IMG/VR virus record: IMGVR_UViG_3300042731_003040
Coordinates: 44,380 to 108,379 of that record
DNA from: a virus
Strand: one strand, 5' to 3'
Length of the DNA stretch: 64,000 nt
In this document: positions 1 through 8,669 of the stretch, in pieces
How the letters are laid out: each line of letters opens with the position of its first letter
Position numbering within the stretch: position 1 is the stretch's first letter
Translations under genes and position numbers: made by a program
The notes under the pieces: model-generated
The model's input: only the letters and a program-made list of their open reading frames with translations
Databases searched by the model: none
Told to the model about the DNA's origin: nothing

Positions 1-561
1 GAGCGTTTGGACTTCGATGAGATCGCCAACTGGATAGTGGCTTTGTCCAAACGCTTCCACATTGTGCAGGGGTTGTTTGACCGTTGGAATGGTATCCCTC
101 TTGAGCAGACTCTCCACAAGCGGGGCTTCAAGCAGTTCAAGGCTGAGTTCTTCACTCGGGACACGACCAGCAAGATCTACCAGACGGCCAAGATGTTGAT
201 GTTGGATGAGCGCCTGGTACTCTATGACTGGCCGATACCAGAGCAGGGGGCTGTAAAGCACTCAGGGCTCATAGCGGAGCTTCTGGCTTTGCAGGCTCGG
301 CAGATTTCCAAGAATTTGGTGTTGGTGGAGGCCCCTGTGAAACGGGGCGCCCATGACGACCTGAGTGACGCCTTTGTACGCAGTGTTTGGCTATCTGTGG
401 AGCAAATGCTCAATCAGAAGCATACGGCCCACGGGGGAGTCTACCGTCCCCATGTGGCCAGTAGCATGACTTCCCAGCGGTATCAGGCTATGCGGATGAG
501 AAAGCATGGAGTTCCAAGCAGGATGCCTGGCAGGGTTCGGCAGCGCTTTGGGGTTAGGTAG
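1..561 (+). CDS. Terminase large subunit, C-terminal part (5' end outside window)
   Basis: The reading frame is open from the first base, so this is the 3' end of a longer gene and the real start lies upstream. The roughly 187 residues match the nuclease half of phage terminase large subunits. That domain cuts concatemeric DNA during packaging while the ATPase half, not in this window, pumps DNA through the portal. The best marker is the late acidic motif HDDLSDAFVRSVW, typical of the RNase H-fold nuclease where paired Asp residues bind metal. The tail after it is basic (RMRKHGVPSRMPGRVRQR), as is common in terminase C-termini. The portal gene follows two small genes later, which is the usual order. 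Family-level identification is fairly secure; the packaging mechanism (headful or cos) cannot be read from this part. Confidence 0.8.
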   Translation, partial: ERLDFDEIANWIVALSKRFHIVQGLFDRWNGIPLEQTLHKRGFKQFKAEFFTRDTTSKIYQTAKMLMLDERLVLYDWPIPEQGAVKHSGLIAELLALQARQISKNLVLVEAPVKRGAHDDLSDAFVRSVWLSVEQMLNQKHTAHGGVYRPHVASSMTSQRYQAMRMRKHGVPSRMPGRVRQRFGVR

Positions 562-563
562 TT

Positions 564-809
564 ATGGACGACTTTCCCAAAACACCGCTGGTTTTTGCCA
601 ATAAGGTGATTCAGCAGCTGATTGATCACGTGGTGGGGGACGACTACATAGTGACCAATGGGGACTACCTGACTATCCGAATTGCATTTCGGAATGGTGG
701 AGGCCGGTGGCTTAAGGTAGCTTTGGGGGATATCATTCACAGTCGATTGTTGACCAATATCGTTGTTGCCTGGGGTAAGATGCCCTGTCGGCAGAAAAAG
801 CCTTTTTGA
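564..809 (+). CDS. Small hypothetical protein
   Basis: This 81-residue protein begins two bases after the terminase stop and so is probably translated with it. The sequence mixes hydrophobic and charged residues (FANKVIQQLIDHVVGDDYIV) without a signal peptide or clear membrane span. The C-terminus is basic (CRQKKPF). I do not recognise the family. Its place between terminase and portal suggests a head or packaging accessory role, but this is inference from context only. Confidence 0.6.
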   Translation: MDDFPKTPLVFANKVIQQLIDHVVGDDYIVTNGDYLTIRIAFRNGGGRWLKVALGDIIHSRLLTNIVVAWGKMPCRQKKPF

Positions 810-838
810 GAAACAACTTCTAATCCCCCTAGATTCGA

Positions 839-1315
839 ATGCCTGAACTGACTGCTAAACAAGAGGCTTTGCTCCAAGAGGAGTTACAGCGTATTGAGGC
901 TGAACGATCCAGAGCGGCTGAGGCAGCTCGGCATCAAGGGAAGTCGGTAGAAGACGTGATCTTCCAGATTCAGGCAACTCGGGGAGAGCTGGAAGAGAAG
1001 GCCGCTCGTTTGCAAGAGTTGGCAACTCGGCTTCGTTCGGAAATCCGCAATGCGGCTGACTTGGAAGGCATTCGTCACTACACAACGTTCAACAACGCCC
1101 ACCTTCGATTGGCTGGGGCTGTCTTTCAGGCAGTACGCCGAACAGTGTCAACGGACCGGCTTTTGACAGCAGCCAAAGCAGACCAGGAAGACGCTCAACG
1201 ACGGGATGCTAGGGAGCGTCAGTATCAGGAGGCCCGGGTTCGTCAAAAGGCTGTAGAGCGTCTTCAGATTCCTCAGGAAGACGACTTTGAATCTATCTAC
1301 GGAGAGCTAGTCTGA
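839..1315 (+). CDS. Coiled-coil protein between terminase and portal
   Basis: This 158-residue protein is almost wholly helical and highly charged. Residues 5-70 show heptad-like Leu/Ala spacing with Glu, Arg and Gln (KQEALLQEELQRIEAERSRA), a strong coiled-coil look, and a second charged helix covers about 110-145. The stop codon TGA overlaps the portal ATG by one base, so translation of the two is coupled. No obvious Shine-Dalgarno is seen before the ATG. The function is unknown. A role in portal or terminase assembly is plausible from position, but no diagnostic motif supports it. Confidence 0.65.
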   Translation: MPELTAKQEALLQEELQRIEAERSRAAEAARHQGKSVEDVIFQIQATRGELEEKAARLQELATRLRSEIRNAADLEGIRHYTTFNNAHLRLAGAVFQAVRRTVSTDRLLTAAKADQEDAQRRDARERQYQEARVRQKAVERLQIPQEDDFESIYGELV

Positions 1316-3141
1316 TGCCTGACTACTTTTCCAACACTCCAGAACCTTCCTATATCGCGAGGACGTCGGTACGAACTACTCGTCCGTACGTTTCAGGGGG
1401 ATACCACACTCAGCTGACGGCCCGTGAGCGTTTGGCTCGTGAGCAGCAGAAACTGGCTAGTTGTGGTTCTTTTGGGGGAGCTGTTGGAGGGATGGGTTAC
1501 TCAGGGGGAGCTGCTGGTGGTTTCGGCAACACCATCATGTCGGGGTCGGACAACTTCTTCTCGGTCCAGCTTTCGACTGACTTTCTAGAGCTCCCACAGA
1601 CACTTAGAGAGAAGCGGGAGATCTACCGCCACTTCTACAACTCTGATGAACTGGTGGGACAGGCCATTGACTTGCATACGGAACTTCCGTTGAGCAAGGT
1701 TCGGTTGGCTCCTCCCAAAGCTCGGACGGCTCCTGAAGGGTTCAAGGATCCTCACGACTACAGTCGCTACATCCTGTCTAGATTCGAAAGGATGTGTAAG
1801 AGGACGAAGCTCTTTCAGCGCCTCGTCACAGTAGTCCACCACTATTGGTTGGATGGGGGCGCCGTGGTGTTTGCGGAGGACAGTGCTGTCCCTATCCCCG
1901 ATAACGTTGGTTTTGATGAGACTGTGGTAAAGCAAGCTGTTCTCACAGAGTCAGGGGAGGCTCTTGAGGTTCCTAAAAAGACTTTGGTAGCCCGAGCAGA
2001 CAAGGAAGAACAAGAGCTAGCCTACTACCAGAGACACTACAGTGGTTGGGCTAAGCTCATTGTGATTCCATTGGATCGAGTGAAGGTCACTACGGCAGAC
2101 TTCACAGAGAAGGTTAGGATTGAGCTCATTCCTAGCAATCGGACTAGAAAGCTGGTGCAGGATGCTCAGATGGGTAATCCTGAGGCTGAGCAGATGGTCC
2201 GGGACATCCCTGAAGAGGTGCGGAGTCACATCGAGAACGGGAACCTGATTCCTCTTGGTACGAATCCTGACGAGGGTAGTTTTGCGGTCATGGTCACGGC
2301 GGACAAGAGCGCCGAGCCCCACCTGGGTCGGAGCATTCTTGACCGTTGCTTACGGACTCTCTACTTCCGAGAAAAGCTTCGCCAGGCTCAGACCAGCATT
2401 GCTTCTCGGGCGATGACCCCCAAGCGTATTGTGTGGGCGGAAGGGCTTTCTGACGCTGATACAGACGATCTTCGGGAGCAGGTGGACCTGGCTCTGGTGG
2501 ATCCTGACTACAGCATCGTTGCGAACTACGAGATTCGTTGGGAAGAGATGGGGGCTCGGGACCGCCTTCTGGATCTTTCCTCGGAGTATGAGAACACCCA
2601 GCGTCTGTTGATCTCTGGCTTGGGTGTGACCGAGAGTCTGATGAGTGGGGAGTCTCTTTACTCCGGGGATCGCCTCAAGCTAGAAGTCATCAACCAACGC
2701 TACCTGTACCTTAGAGAGGTTCTGCAGGACTTCGTGGAAGAGTCCTTGTTCAAGCCGGTGGCTCGACGTATGGGGTTCGTTGAGACTGATGAGTGGGGCC
2801 AAGAGGTAGTTCTCTTCCCCCGTCTCAGCTTCACCCGACTACCCCTTCGAGACAGCCAGGATACTTTTGATGCCCTCTTCAACCTCTACCAGAAGGGTTC
2901 GATCAGTATTGACCTCATTCTGGAGATGTTGAATATCGATCCTGAAGATACCCGGGCCAAGATTGAAAAAGACTTGTTCACGGTCAACGATGCCCTCTTC
3001 AACGAGGTCATGCGTAGCGTCTACTCTGAGGTGGGCCGTGCTTTGGCCGAGAAGACGGATTTGGTAGAGAAGATCGCTGCTTACCTCAAATTGGACATGA
3101 CCAAGGGTGGTGAGGACGAAGGTGGCGGGGGTAGGTATTGA
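1315..3141 (+). CDS. Portal protein
   Basis: This 608-residue protein would form the dodecameric ring at the unique head vertex through which DNA enters and leaves. After a Gly/Ser-rich N-terminus (about 45-85) come features usual for myovirus portals: a segment on receiving and engaging membranes of helices (REIYRHFYNSDELVGQAIDL, about 100-120), a conserved WLDGGAVVFAED stretch near 180, and a long helical stem and crown region near 375-480 containing SRAMTPKRIVWAEG and ESLMSGESLYSGDRLKLEV. The length fits the family (about 500-650). A Gly-rich acidic tail ends the protein. It follows terminase and precedes the capsid protease, as in most tailed phages. GGAG/GAGAG precedes the overlapping ATG at about 10 bases. 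Confidence 0.8.
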   Translation: MPDYFSNTPEPSYIARTSVRTTRPYVSGGYHTQLTARERLAREQQKLASCGSFGGAVGGMGYSGGAAGGFGNTIMSGSDNFFSVQLSTDFLELPQTLREKREIYRHFYNSDELVGQAIDLHTELPLSKVRLAPPKARTAPEGFKDPHDYSRYILSRFERMCKRTKLFQRLVTVVHHYWLDGGAVVFAEDSAVPIPDNVGFDETVVKQAVLTESGEALEVPKKTLVARADKEEQELAYYQRHYSGWAKLIVIPLDRVKVTTADFTEKVRIELIPSNRTRKLVQDAQMGNPEAEQMVRDIPEEVRSHIENGNLIPLGTNPDEGSFAVMVTADKSAEPHLGRSILDRCLRTLYFREKLRQAQTSIASRAMTPKRIVWAEGLSDADTDDLREQVDLALVDPDYSIVANYEIRWEEMGARDRLLDLSSEYENTQRLLISGLGVTESLMSGESLYSGDRLKLEVINQRYLYLREVLQDFVEESLFKPVARRMGFVETDEWGQEVVLFPRLSFTRLPLRDSQDTFDALFNLYQKGSISIDLILEMLNIDPEDTRAKIEKDLFTVNDALFNEVMRSVYSEVGRALAEKTDLVEKIAAYLKLDMTKGGEDEGGGGRY

Positions 3142-3167
3142 ATTTCTGTCGATGCTTTCCCTAAAGC

Positions 3168-6100
3168 GTGCAGCCGATCTGGGCCACCAAAAACGATTTG
3201 GAGTCGGAGAACGAGGAAACTGAACGTCTCGTTCGAGAAGCTCCTAAGAAAAAACCCCCTCGTCGAGACCGGCGACGGGAACGGGTGAACCCTGATCGAG
3301 ACCTTGATACGCAAGGGGATCCGGACCTGAAGAATGATCCGGATCTGAGCCTAAACTACAAGGACGTGGGGGGCTCCGTATCGGAGCGGGTGGCCTTTAG
3401 GTTTGTTGCCAAAAAAGACCGTATCAAGGTCCGGCGTAAAGACACGGGTACCGTTGTCTACGTCACCAAGGAGAAGCTCAGGGAAGAAGGCGGTAAATAC
3501 GAACTGGTCAAACCAAAGGAGGATCCTCCTTGGGGGGGCAAGGGAGCCCAGCCGGGGGAGACCGATACAGAGCCTCCTTGGAAGGAAAAAGGGCCTCCTG
3601 AGAAGCCTGGTAAGGAGCCCCAGAAGCCTTCTGAGAAGCCTCCCGTTGAGGAGGGGGCCCAACCCGAGAAAGAGGAGAAGCCTGCTGAAGGGGGCCCTGA
3701 GGAGCCTGGAAAAGGGGGAGAGAAGCCTGCCGAGGGAGAGCATACTGAAGAGAAGCCGTCGGCCGCTGAGGCTGAAATCGACAAGCTGATCGAGCAGGAC
3801 CCTTCATTCCAAAAAGCCCTCTTGTCGGTGCAGGAAAAGGCTAATGCCTACGCTCAGAAATCAGAGGGCATTCTCAAGGAGTTGGAGGGCCTGGAGAAGG
3901 ATAGCAGCCCCGAAGCTGCTGAGCGAAAGAAGGCTCTAGTTGATGAGCTCAATTCTGGTCAGGATGAGCTGAATTCCTACATGGAGGCTGTCCAGTCTAG
4001 AGTGGACAGAGCTCAGGCCAAACAAGATTTGGCGCAACAAAAGGCCGATAAGGAGCAGGCAGAGGCCGAGGCTGAGGCAGCCAAATCAGAGGCTGAAAAG
4101 GCTGGGATCAAAGATCCTCAACGGCCTGAGCCTACTGAAGCGGAACGAATGGAAGCGATGGAGATGGTGGTGGACACCTTCCCTCCAGACATCGCTGCCG
4201 ACATCATTGCCAAAGGGTACCATCCCTCAGATCTTCAGAGCATGGCGGCTTCCTATGAGGCTGCCAAGGTTTCTCCCATTCCCAAGGGAGATTTGAAGGA
4301 CTTCGCTGCCAAGGTTGGGAAGATCTACCAAATTGACCCCAGCAAGGTGAAGCCTCCCAAGACCTGGGAGAAGGAAGGGCGTGAGGTCCCCTTTGAGGAG
4401 TTGAGTCCCAAAGAGCAGTCGGAGGCTATGCGTCAGCACCAGATGCAGACGGTGGCCATGAGTCTGGCAGCCAAAGACCAGCTTACGGAGGCCCTGACTC
4501 AAAGAACTCGCTCGGGGAAAGCTCAGATTCCTGAGGAACTGGCCGGTACCCTAGCTGACTTCATGCTGTCTCCAGAGGGAAAGGGTCGGGAGGATCAGGC
4601 TAAGAATCTCGCCTCCCAAACCTTCAAGATTACTAGGGAAAAGGGCGAAGCAGAGAACATCAAGGATGGCGTAGTCAAGAAGCTTTTGGGGTCCTTGCCG
4701 AAGGAAGCTCAGCAAATCGCTTCAGGCTTCTTGCAGGCCAATGACTATCTGGTAGCTCGGGAGAAATTTCTCGACTCTGGGGAGATTTCTGAGCATCAGA
4801 GCCCGGGGGATATTGTTAGTGGTTTCCGAGACTTGGACAGTTACTTCCAGAAGAGATCCAAGTTGTATCCTGGGGGGAATGACCAGCATGCGGGGAAGCT
4901 GCTGCAGAGCCAGATTCGAACTCGTCTGAAGGAACTGGACCAGCGCAAGTACGGAGAAGTCCGAAAGCGTTTGGATGCCATTGCTGCAGATGAGTACGAC
5001 ATCGCTGAAGGTAAGTGGAGAAAGGCGCGTAAAGCCTGGGAAGTAAAGAAGAAAAAGCACCAGCAGAAGGTCAGAGAGTACGACAACGCTCATCTGATCA
5101 CAGACTGGAAGAACCTTCCTGAAGGGCATCCTGGAGAGTTTACAGAGGCTCCCCCTGAGCCCCCGAAGAAGCCTCTTCGGTATGATTTGGTTCGAGGGAA
5201 GCGTCCTCGGGTTTGGGAGGAGCAGTTCCGGCGCATGGGCCAGAAGGTAGCTTCTCGATATCTCAAATCCTTTTATCCCTGCTCTGTACCGATGGACTCG
5301 AATTCTAGGACAGGTGCCTACCATGGGGTAGAGCCTGCGGACAACTCCCCCCCAGAAGGGTATGCCGGCTGGCAGCAAGCTCATCAGAGAGATCTAGGAG
5401 AGTCTGATTTCGACATCATCTTGCAGAGTGCTCGGGAGTGGATGAAAAGTCCTGTTCTTTCCAAGGACATCGACGGTTACCTGCCTGACATGCAGCTTCG
5501 GGCGGCCTTGGATTTGGCTATTCAGAGCAGCCCCTACAATCGAGCCATCAATCCTCAGACCTACAACATCTTGTTGGCTCGGTTGGCCAACATCCCTCCT
5601 GAGGAGTTCCTGGGGCAAACACTTCGTTCGGCCACAGTGTTGGTGAGGACTGCTGGAAGCAGCTACGTCGTCGAGAAGATGAGCCTAGTTGTTTATGGAA
5701 AGGGTCCTTTCAATATCGATGTGATTCGAGCCATTGAAGGGCAGTACTTTCAGTACCGGGACGAGGAAGGGAATGTCCGGGATGATGGGTACGCTCATGT
5801 CGATGATGTGAAATACGGACGAGCTCTTCCCCGGATGCAGGAACTGCAAGGCTTCGTGCCTGAAGGCTCTCTCAACATCTCTTATCCCAAAGGAGCCTCT
5901 GCTGAAGCCTTCAAGGCTGTGCAGGCGGCTTGTCGCAAACATAAGCTCCAGGTCGAAAAGGCCAAACCCGGATACAAGCCGAGCTTTCGGAAAATGCCGG
6001 GATCAAAAACCCGAAGGGCGCAATCCAGCAAAGGTGAGGACAGCATGAACAAGCAAGCGGCCAATGGCATTCTGGGTCGTCTCGATCGGCTCGCCGACAA

Positions 6101-6407
6101 CATCCAGAACAATCACGAGAAGATGGGCATGAACTTCGACACTGCCAAGGGTCTCGTGAATGAGTTGGATCGAGTAGCGGACGAGATCGAGAAGGAAGCC
6201 TTCGGTGAGGAGTCGTTGCATCGTCGGCAGGCCGAGGTGCTCCAGCGGGATCAAGACGAGCCCTACATGGACACGTTCAACTCTCCAATGGCGCCCGTTC
6301 AGACCGATTCCGACGAACCCTACATGGATGCCTTCGTGGACGACCAGAGCGTGGCCGTGGACGATGGCAAGTCCCAGGACGGCAAGGAACTGACTCCCAA
6401 CAACTGA
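3168..6407 (+). CDS. Large low-complexity head-region protein (1079 aa)
   Basis: Function not recognised. The listed start is GTG with a weak ribosome site; a later in-frame TTG is possible. Layout: a basic N-terminus (KKKPPRRDRRRERV, about 28-42), a strongly Pro/Glu/Lys-rich disordered stretch (about 115-205), a long charged helical section with coiled-coil character (about 205-330), a mixed helical region to about 690, then a more globular part (about 690-935) with motifs such as SREWMKSP-like and QSSPYNRAINPQTYN. The last 120 residues are a separate helical unit ending in two DEPYMD(T/A)F repeats. Lying between portal and protease, it may be an internal head or scaffold-type protein. An in-frame internal ATG at 6045 with a good ribosome site suggests a nested product. 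Confidence 0.7.
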   Translation: MQPIWATKNDLESENEETERLVREAPKKKPPRRDRRRERVNPDRDLDTQGDPDLKNDPDLSLNYKDVGGSVSERVAFRFVAKKDRIKVRRKDTGTVVYVTKEKLREEGGKYELVKPKEDPPWGGKGAQPGETDTEPPWKEKGPPEKPGKEPQKPSEKPPVEEGAQPEKEEKPAEGGPEEPGKGGEKPAEGEHTEEKPSAAEAEIDKLIEQDPSFQKALLSVQEKANAYAQKSEGILKELEGLEKDSSPEAAERKKALVDELNSGQDELNSYMEAVQSRVDRAQAKQDLAQQKADKEQAEAEAEAAKSEAEKAGIKDPQRPEPTEAERMEAMEMVVDTFPPDIAADIIAKGYHPSDLQSMAASYEAAKVSPIPKGDLKDFAAKVGKIYQIDPSKVKPPKTWEKEGREVPFEELSPKEQSEAMRQHQMQTVAMSLAAKDQLTEALTQRTRSGKAQIPEELAGTLADFMLSPEGKGREDQAKNLASQTFKITREKGEAENIKDGVVKKLLGSLPKEAQQIASGFLQANDYLVAREKFLDSGEISEHQSPGDIVSGFRDLDSYFQKRSKLYPGGNDQHAGKLLQSQIRTRLKELDQRKYGEVRKRLDAIAADEYDIAEGKWRKARKAWEVKKKKHQQKVREYDNAHLITDWKNLPEGHPGEFTEAPPEPPKKPLRYDLVRGKRPRVWEEQFRRMGQKVASRYLKSFYPCSVPMDSNSRTGAYHGVEPADNSPPEGYAGWQQAHQRDLGESDFDIILQSAREWMKSPVLSKDIDGYLPDMQLRAALDLAIQSSPYNRAINPQTYNILLARLANIPPEEFLGQTLRSATVLVRTAGSSYVVEKMSLVVYGKGPFNIDVIRAIEGQYFQYRDEEGNVRDDGYAHVDDVKYGRALPRMQELQGFVPEGSLNISYPKGASAEAFKAVQAACRKHKLQVEKAKPGYKPSFRKMPGSKTRRAQSSKGEDSMNKQAANGILGRLDRLADNIQNNHEKMGMNFDTAKGLVNELDRVADEIEKEAFGEESLHRRQAEVLQRDQDEPYMDTFNSPMAPVQTDSDEPYMDAFVDDQSVAVDDGKSQDGKELTPNN
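6045..6407 (+). CDS. Possible nested in-frame product of the 1079-aa gene (120 aa)
   Basis: Inside the large gene, in the same frame, an ATG at residue 960 is preceded by AAGGTGAGGA with a 4-base gap after it, a much better ribosome site than that of the full-length GTG start. The product would begin MNKQAANGILGRLDRLADNI, a typical clean N-terminus. It would be helical with two DEPYMD(T/A)F repeats and an acidic end. Nested in-frame scaffold genes are known for lambda (Nu3 inside C). Here the idea is inference from the ribosome site alone. Confidence 0.4.
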   Translation: MNKQAANGILGRLDRLADNIQNNHEKMGMNFDTAKGLVNELDRVADEIEKEAFGEESLHRRQAEVLQRDQDEPYMDTFNSPMAPVQTDSDEPYMDAFVDDQSVAVDDGKSQDGKELTPNN

Positions 6408-6420
6408 GCCTTGAAGTTCC

Positions 6421-7128
6421 ATGATTGACTACTGGAAACTCGTGAAGGACTTCTCGGTCGGGGACATCGTCCAGAAGTACATGCCGGGTCGTGGAGGAGC
6501 GTTGGCTCCCTTTGCAGGAAGGGTGACGGCGATTCTCAAAGGCATCGGTTTCCTAGATGTCCAGTGGCCATTCGGGAATGAGAGGGTCTCACCAGAAGAG
6601 GTGGTCAGGGTAAATCCTGCCTTTTCTGCGTACCTGCCTCCAACGTTGGATGCTTCCTACTATCCAGGGTGGGACACACGCCAAGCAGCGAAGAAGGGGA
6701 TCTGGAGGGACAAGGAAGTCCCTCCAGGTTTCCACAAAGCTTTGGCCTCCCTCTGGAACAAGAAGTTTGGAGAGGTGGCTGCTTACGATGAGCTCTGGCA
6801 TCGTTTTGCAGCTGGTTCCAACGACGAGGTCCTTCGGGAGGAAGTGGCAAAGTTCTATCGCTTTGCTTACAACTCGGCAGGGTTGCTGTTGGAGCAACAT
6901 GCTCGGACAGCTACCTACTGGTCTTCTCAAGGACGGCAGCACCGGGCCACGAGATCTGAAATGGATGCTCGTAAGCCCAATTGTCCGAAGTGTGGAACGC
7001 CTTTCCGTAAGACCATCTACAAGATGGATGAGGGACGAAGAGCACGGCTGTTTGCTTGCCCTAGTTGTCTGTTCCTGATCAAGCAGGACAACATCCTGGG
7101 GCCGGGTGGAGAAGCCGTAGCGTGGTGA
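6421..7128 (+). CDS. Zinc-ribbon protein, head region
   Basis: This 235-residue protein of unknown role has a C-terminal zinc ribbon: CPKC at 188-191 and CPSC at 213-216, separated by a basic loop. The N-terminal 70 residues look like a small beta-barrel of SH3/KOW type (FSVGDIVQKYMPGRGG, then AGRVTAILKGIGFLDVQWP and a conserved PEEVVRVNP end). A helical middle follows (100-165). Such a combination suggests nucleic-acid or protein binding. It sits 13 bases after the large head gene and 4 bases before the protease, so it is part of the head operon. The family resembles phage proteins seen beside capsid protease genes, but I cannot assign a function. Confidence 0.65.
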   Translation: MIDYWKLVKDFSVGDIVQKYMPGRGGALAPFAGRVTAILKGIGFLDVQWPFGNERVSPEEVVRVNPAFSAYLPPTLDASYYPGWDTRQAAKKGIWRDKEVPPGFHKALASLWNKKFGEVAAYDELWHRFAAGSNDEVLREEVAKFYRFAYNSAGLLLEQHARTATYWSSQGRQHRATRSEMDARKPNCPKCGTPFRKTIYKMDEGRRARLFACPSCLFLIKQDNILGPGGEAVAW

Positions 7129-7132
7129 ACAG

Positions 7133-8626
7133 ATGGCCTTTCTGAAGTACGCTAATGCCGCCGTAGTCAAGCCAGTCATTAACCTGGCTGGGTGGGATGA
7201 CGTGCGTCATCAATCGGTGACTTCAGGAAACGTCTTCAATGAGCGACAGGCGGCCAAGGCTTTCAATCAGTTCAGTCCCAACAAGTACATGCTTTCGCAT
7301 TGTACGATAATCGCTTCGGTAGACACTGAAGAGGGCCCGGGGCCCCTTGGTCGGCAGTTGGTAGATGGTTTCCAGGTTGACCGTCAGTACGGGGATTACT
7401 ACATCACCCCCGGCACTACCCAGTACGTCAACAACAACAACGACAGCTGGGAACGTAAACTACTACTTTCGGCTTTCCACACCTTCATTGGTGGAGAGAA
7501 CTACGTTGAGCATCTTCAAATTCCTGAGCTCAGCAAAGGGAAGATTGTAGATGCGGTGGCTCGGGACATTGGGGATTCCATCTACGTGGACATCCTGGTT
7601 GCGACGGACAAGAAGCACAAGCCTCTAGTCGCTGCCATTGAGAGCCAACAGCTTCAAACCCTTTCGATGGGGTGTTCGGTACGTTTCACGATCTGTAGTC
7701 GATGTGGAAACATTGCCATCGATGAGACTCAACTCTGCCCTCATATTCGATATGGAAAGGGTAACACTTTCCAGGATGCTTTGGGGCAGACTCGCAAGAC
7801 GGCTGAACTATGTGGGCACTTCAACGCTGAGCCTGGGAGTGTCAAATTCGTCGAAGCCTCTTGGGTAGGAAACCCGGCTTTCAAGGGAGCCGTACTTCGC
7901 AATATCCTCACTCCTCAGGAAGCGGAAGCCTATTCGAATCGAATTCAAGTGGCTTTCTCTCAACCTGCTCGAACTGCCGATGCCTCTCTGATGCAGAGAG
8001 CGGCATTCAACCTCAAGGGGTTCAACTTCGAAGATGAGGAGTCTTTCGAGGGTGAGGGGGAGAGTACCAATAAGGAAGAGAAGGATCCTCTCGAAACTCT
8101 AGTAGATGAGGTGGCCGACAAGATTCGAGATCTGGCCAAACAAAAGGTCAAGCAAGAACTCAGTGGTGGTGGATTGGCAGATTTGCCCGCTGACAGGGAT
8201 GAAGATCTCAATAACACCCTAATCAAAGAGGCGGCCCTGAAGAATCTGATGCTTCGGCAGCCTGCCTGGTTGAAAGTAGCCAGGATGGTCCTGAAGCGGG
8301 TACAAGATCCCGTTTTGGCTAGGAAAATCCTCCGGGGTCTCGTTCTCTACAAGAAAGCTGGGTGGGAGGCTGTACGACAGTCTAGGGAGTTCTCTGGGAG
8401 AGAGATTCTAGCTATCTCCCAATTCGCTGATCAACTCAGTCATAGAGTTTCCATGGCTGGGGAAAATCGCATTTACCGCACGGTTTTAGCTGTTGGCGGT
8501 ATGACCCCCTATCCAGATGTAAACAGCTATTTGGCCGTTTGTCGGCGCATCATAAACCGTGACCTGACGGGAGCTGAGAAGGAAGCTCTCGTCTTAAAAG
8601 GGAAACTTTACGACTTAGGGTCGTGA
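7133..8626 (+). CDS. Putative capsid maturation (prohead) protease
   Basis: This 497-residue protein is likely the serine protease that trims head proteins during capsid maturation. A conserved core runs from about 25 to 260: SGNVFNERQAAKAF near 31-44, FHTFIGGENYVEHLQ (H116, H127), then LSMGCSV with Ser178. A His followed about 50 residues later by a Ser in an SxG context is the pattern of herpesvirus-type prohead proteases (T4 gp21-like). An embedded zinc-like knuckle follows (C188, C191, C202, H204, then ELCGH near 228), known from related phage proteins rather than from gp21 itself. The C-terminal third (about 285-497) is acidic then helical and could be a scaffold-like domain. Catalytic assignment is by pattern only. 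Confidence 0.65.
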   Translation: MAFLKYANAAVVKPVINLAGWDDVRHQSVTSGNVFNERQAAKAFNQFSPNKYMLSHCTIIASVDTEEGPGPLGRQLVDGFQVDRQYGDYYITPGTTQYVNNNNDSWERKLLLSAFHTFIGGENYVEHLQIPELSKGKIVDAVARDIGDSIYVDILVATDKKHKPLVAAIESQQLQTLSMGCSVRFTICSRCGNIAIDETQLCPHIRYGKGNTFQDALGQTRKTAELCGHFNAEPGSVKFVEASWVGNPAFKGAVLRNILTPQEAEAYSNRIQVAFSQPARTADASLMQRAAFNLKGFNFEDEESFEGEGESTNKEEKDPLETLVDEVADKIRDLAKQKVKQELSGGGLADLPADRDEDLNNTLIKEAALKNLMLRQPAWLKVARMVLKRVQDPVLARKILRGLVLYKKAGWEAVRQSREFSGREILAISQFADQLSHRVSMAGENRIYRTVLAVGGMTPYPDVNSYLAVCRRIINRDLTGAEKEALVLKGKLYDLGS

Positions 8627-8669
8627 ATCTCTTTATAGCCCTCCTGGGGCAAGAAGGAGTCATCCTGCC

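Noticed and set aside
3403-3789. Arg/Ser/Leu-rich frame inside the 1079-aa gene
   Set aside because: It arises from the Pro/Glu/Lys low-complexity DNA read in a second frame.
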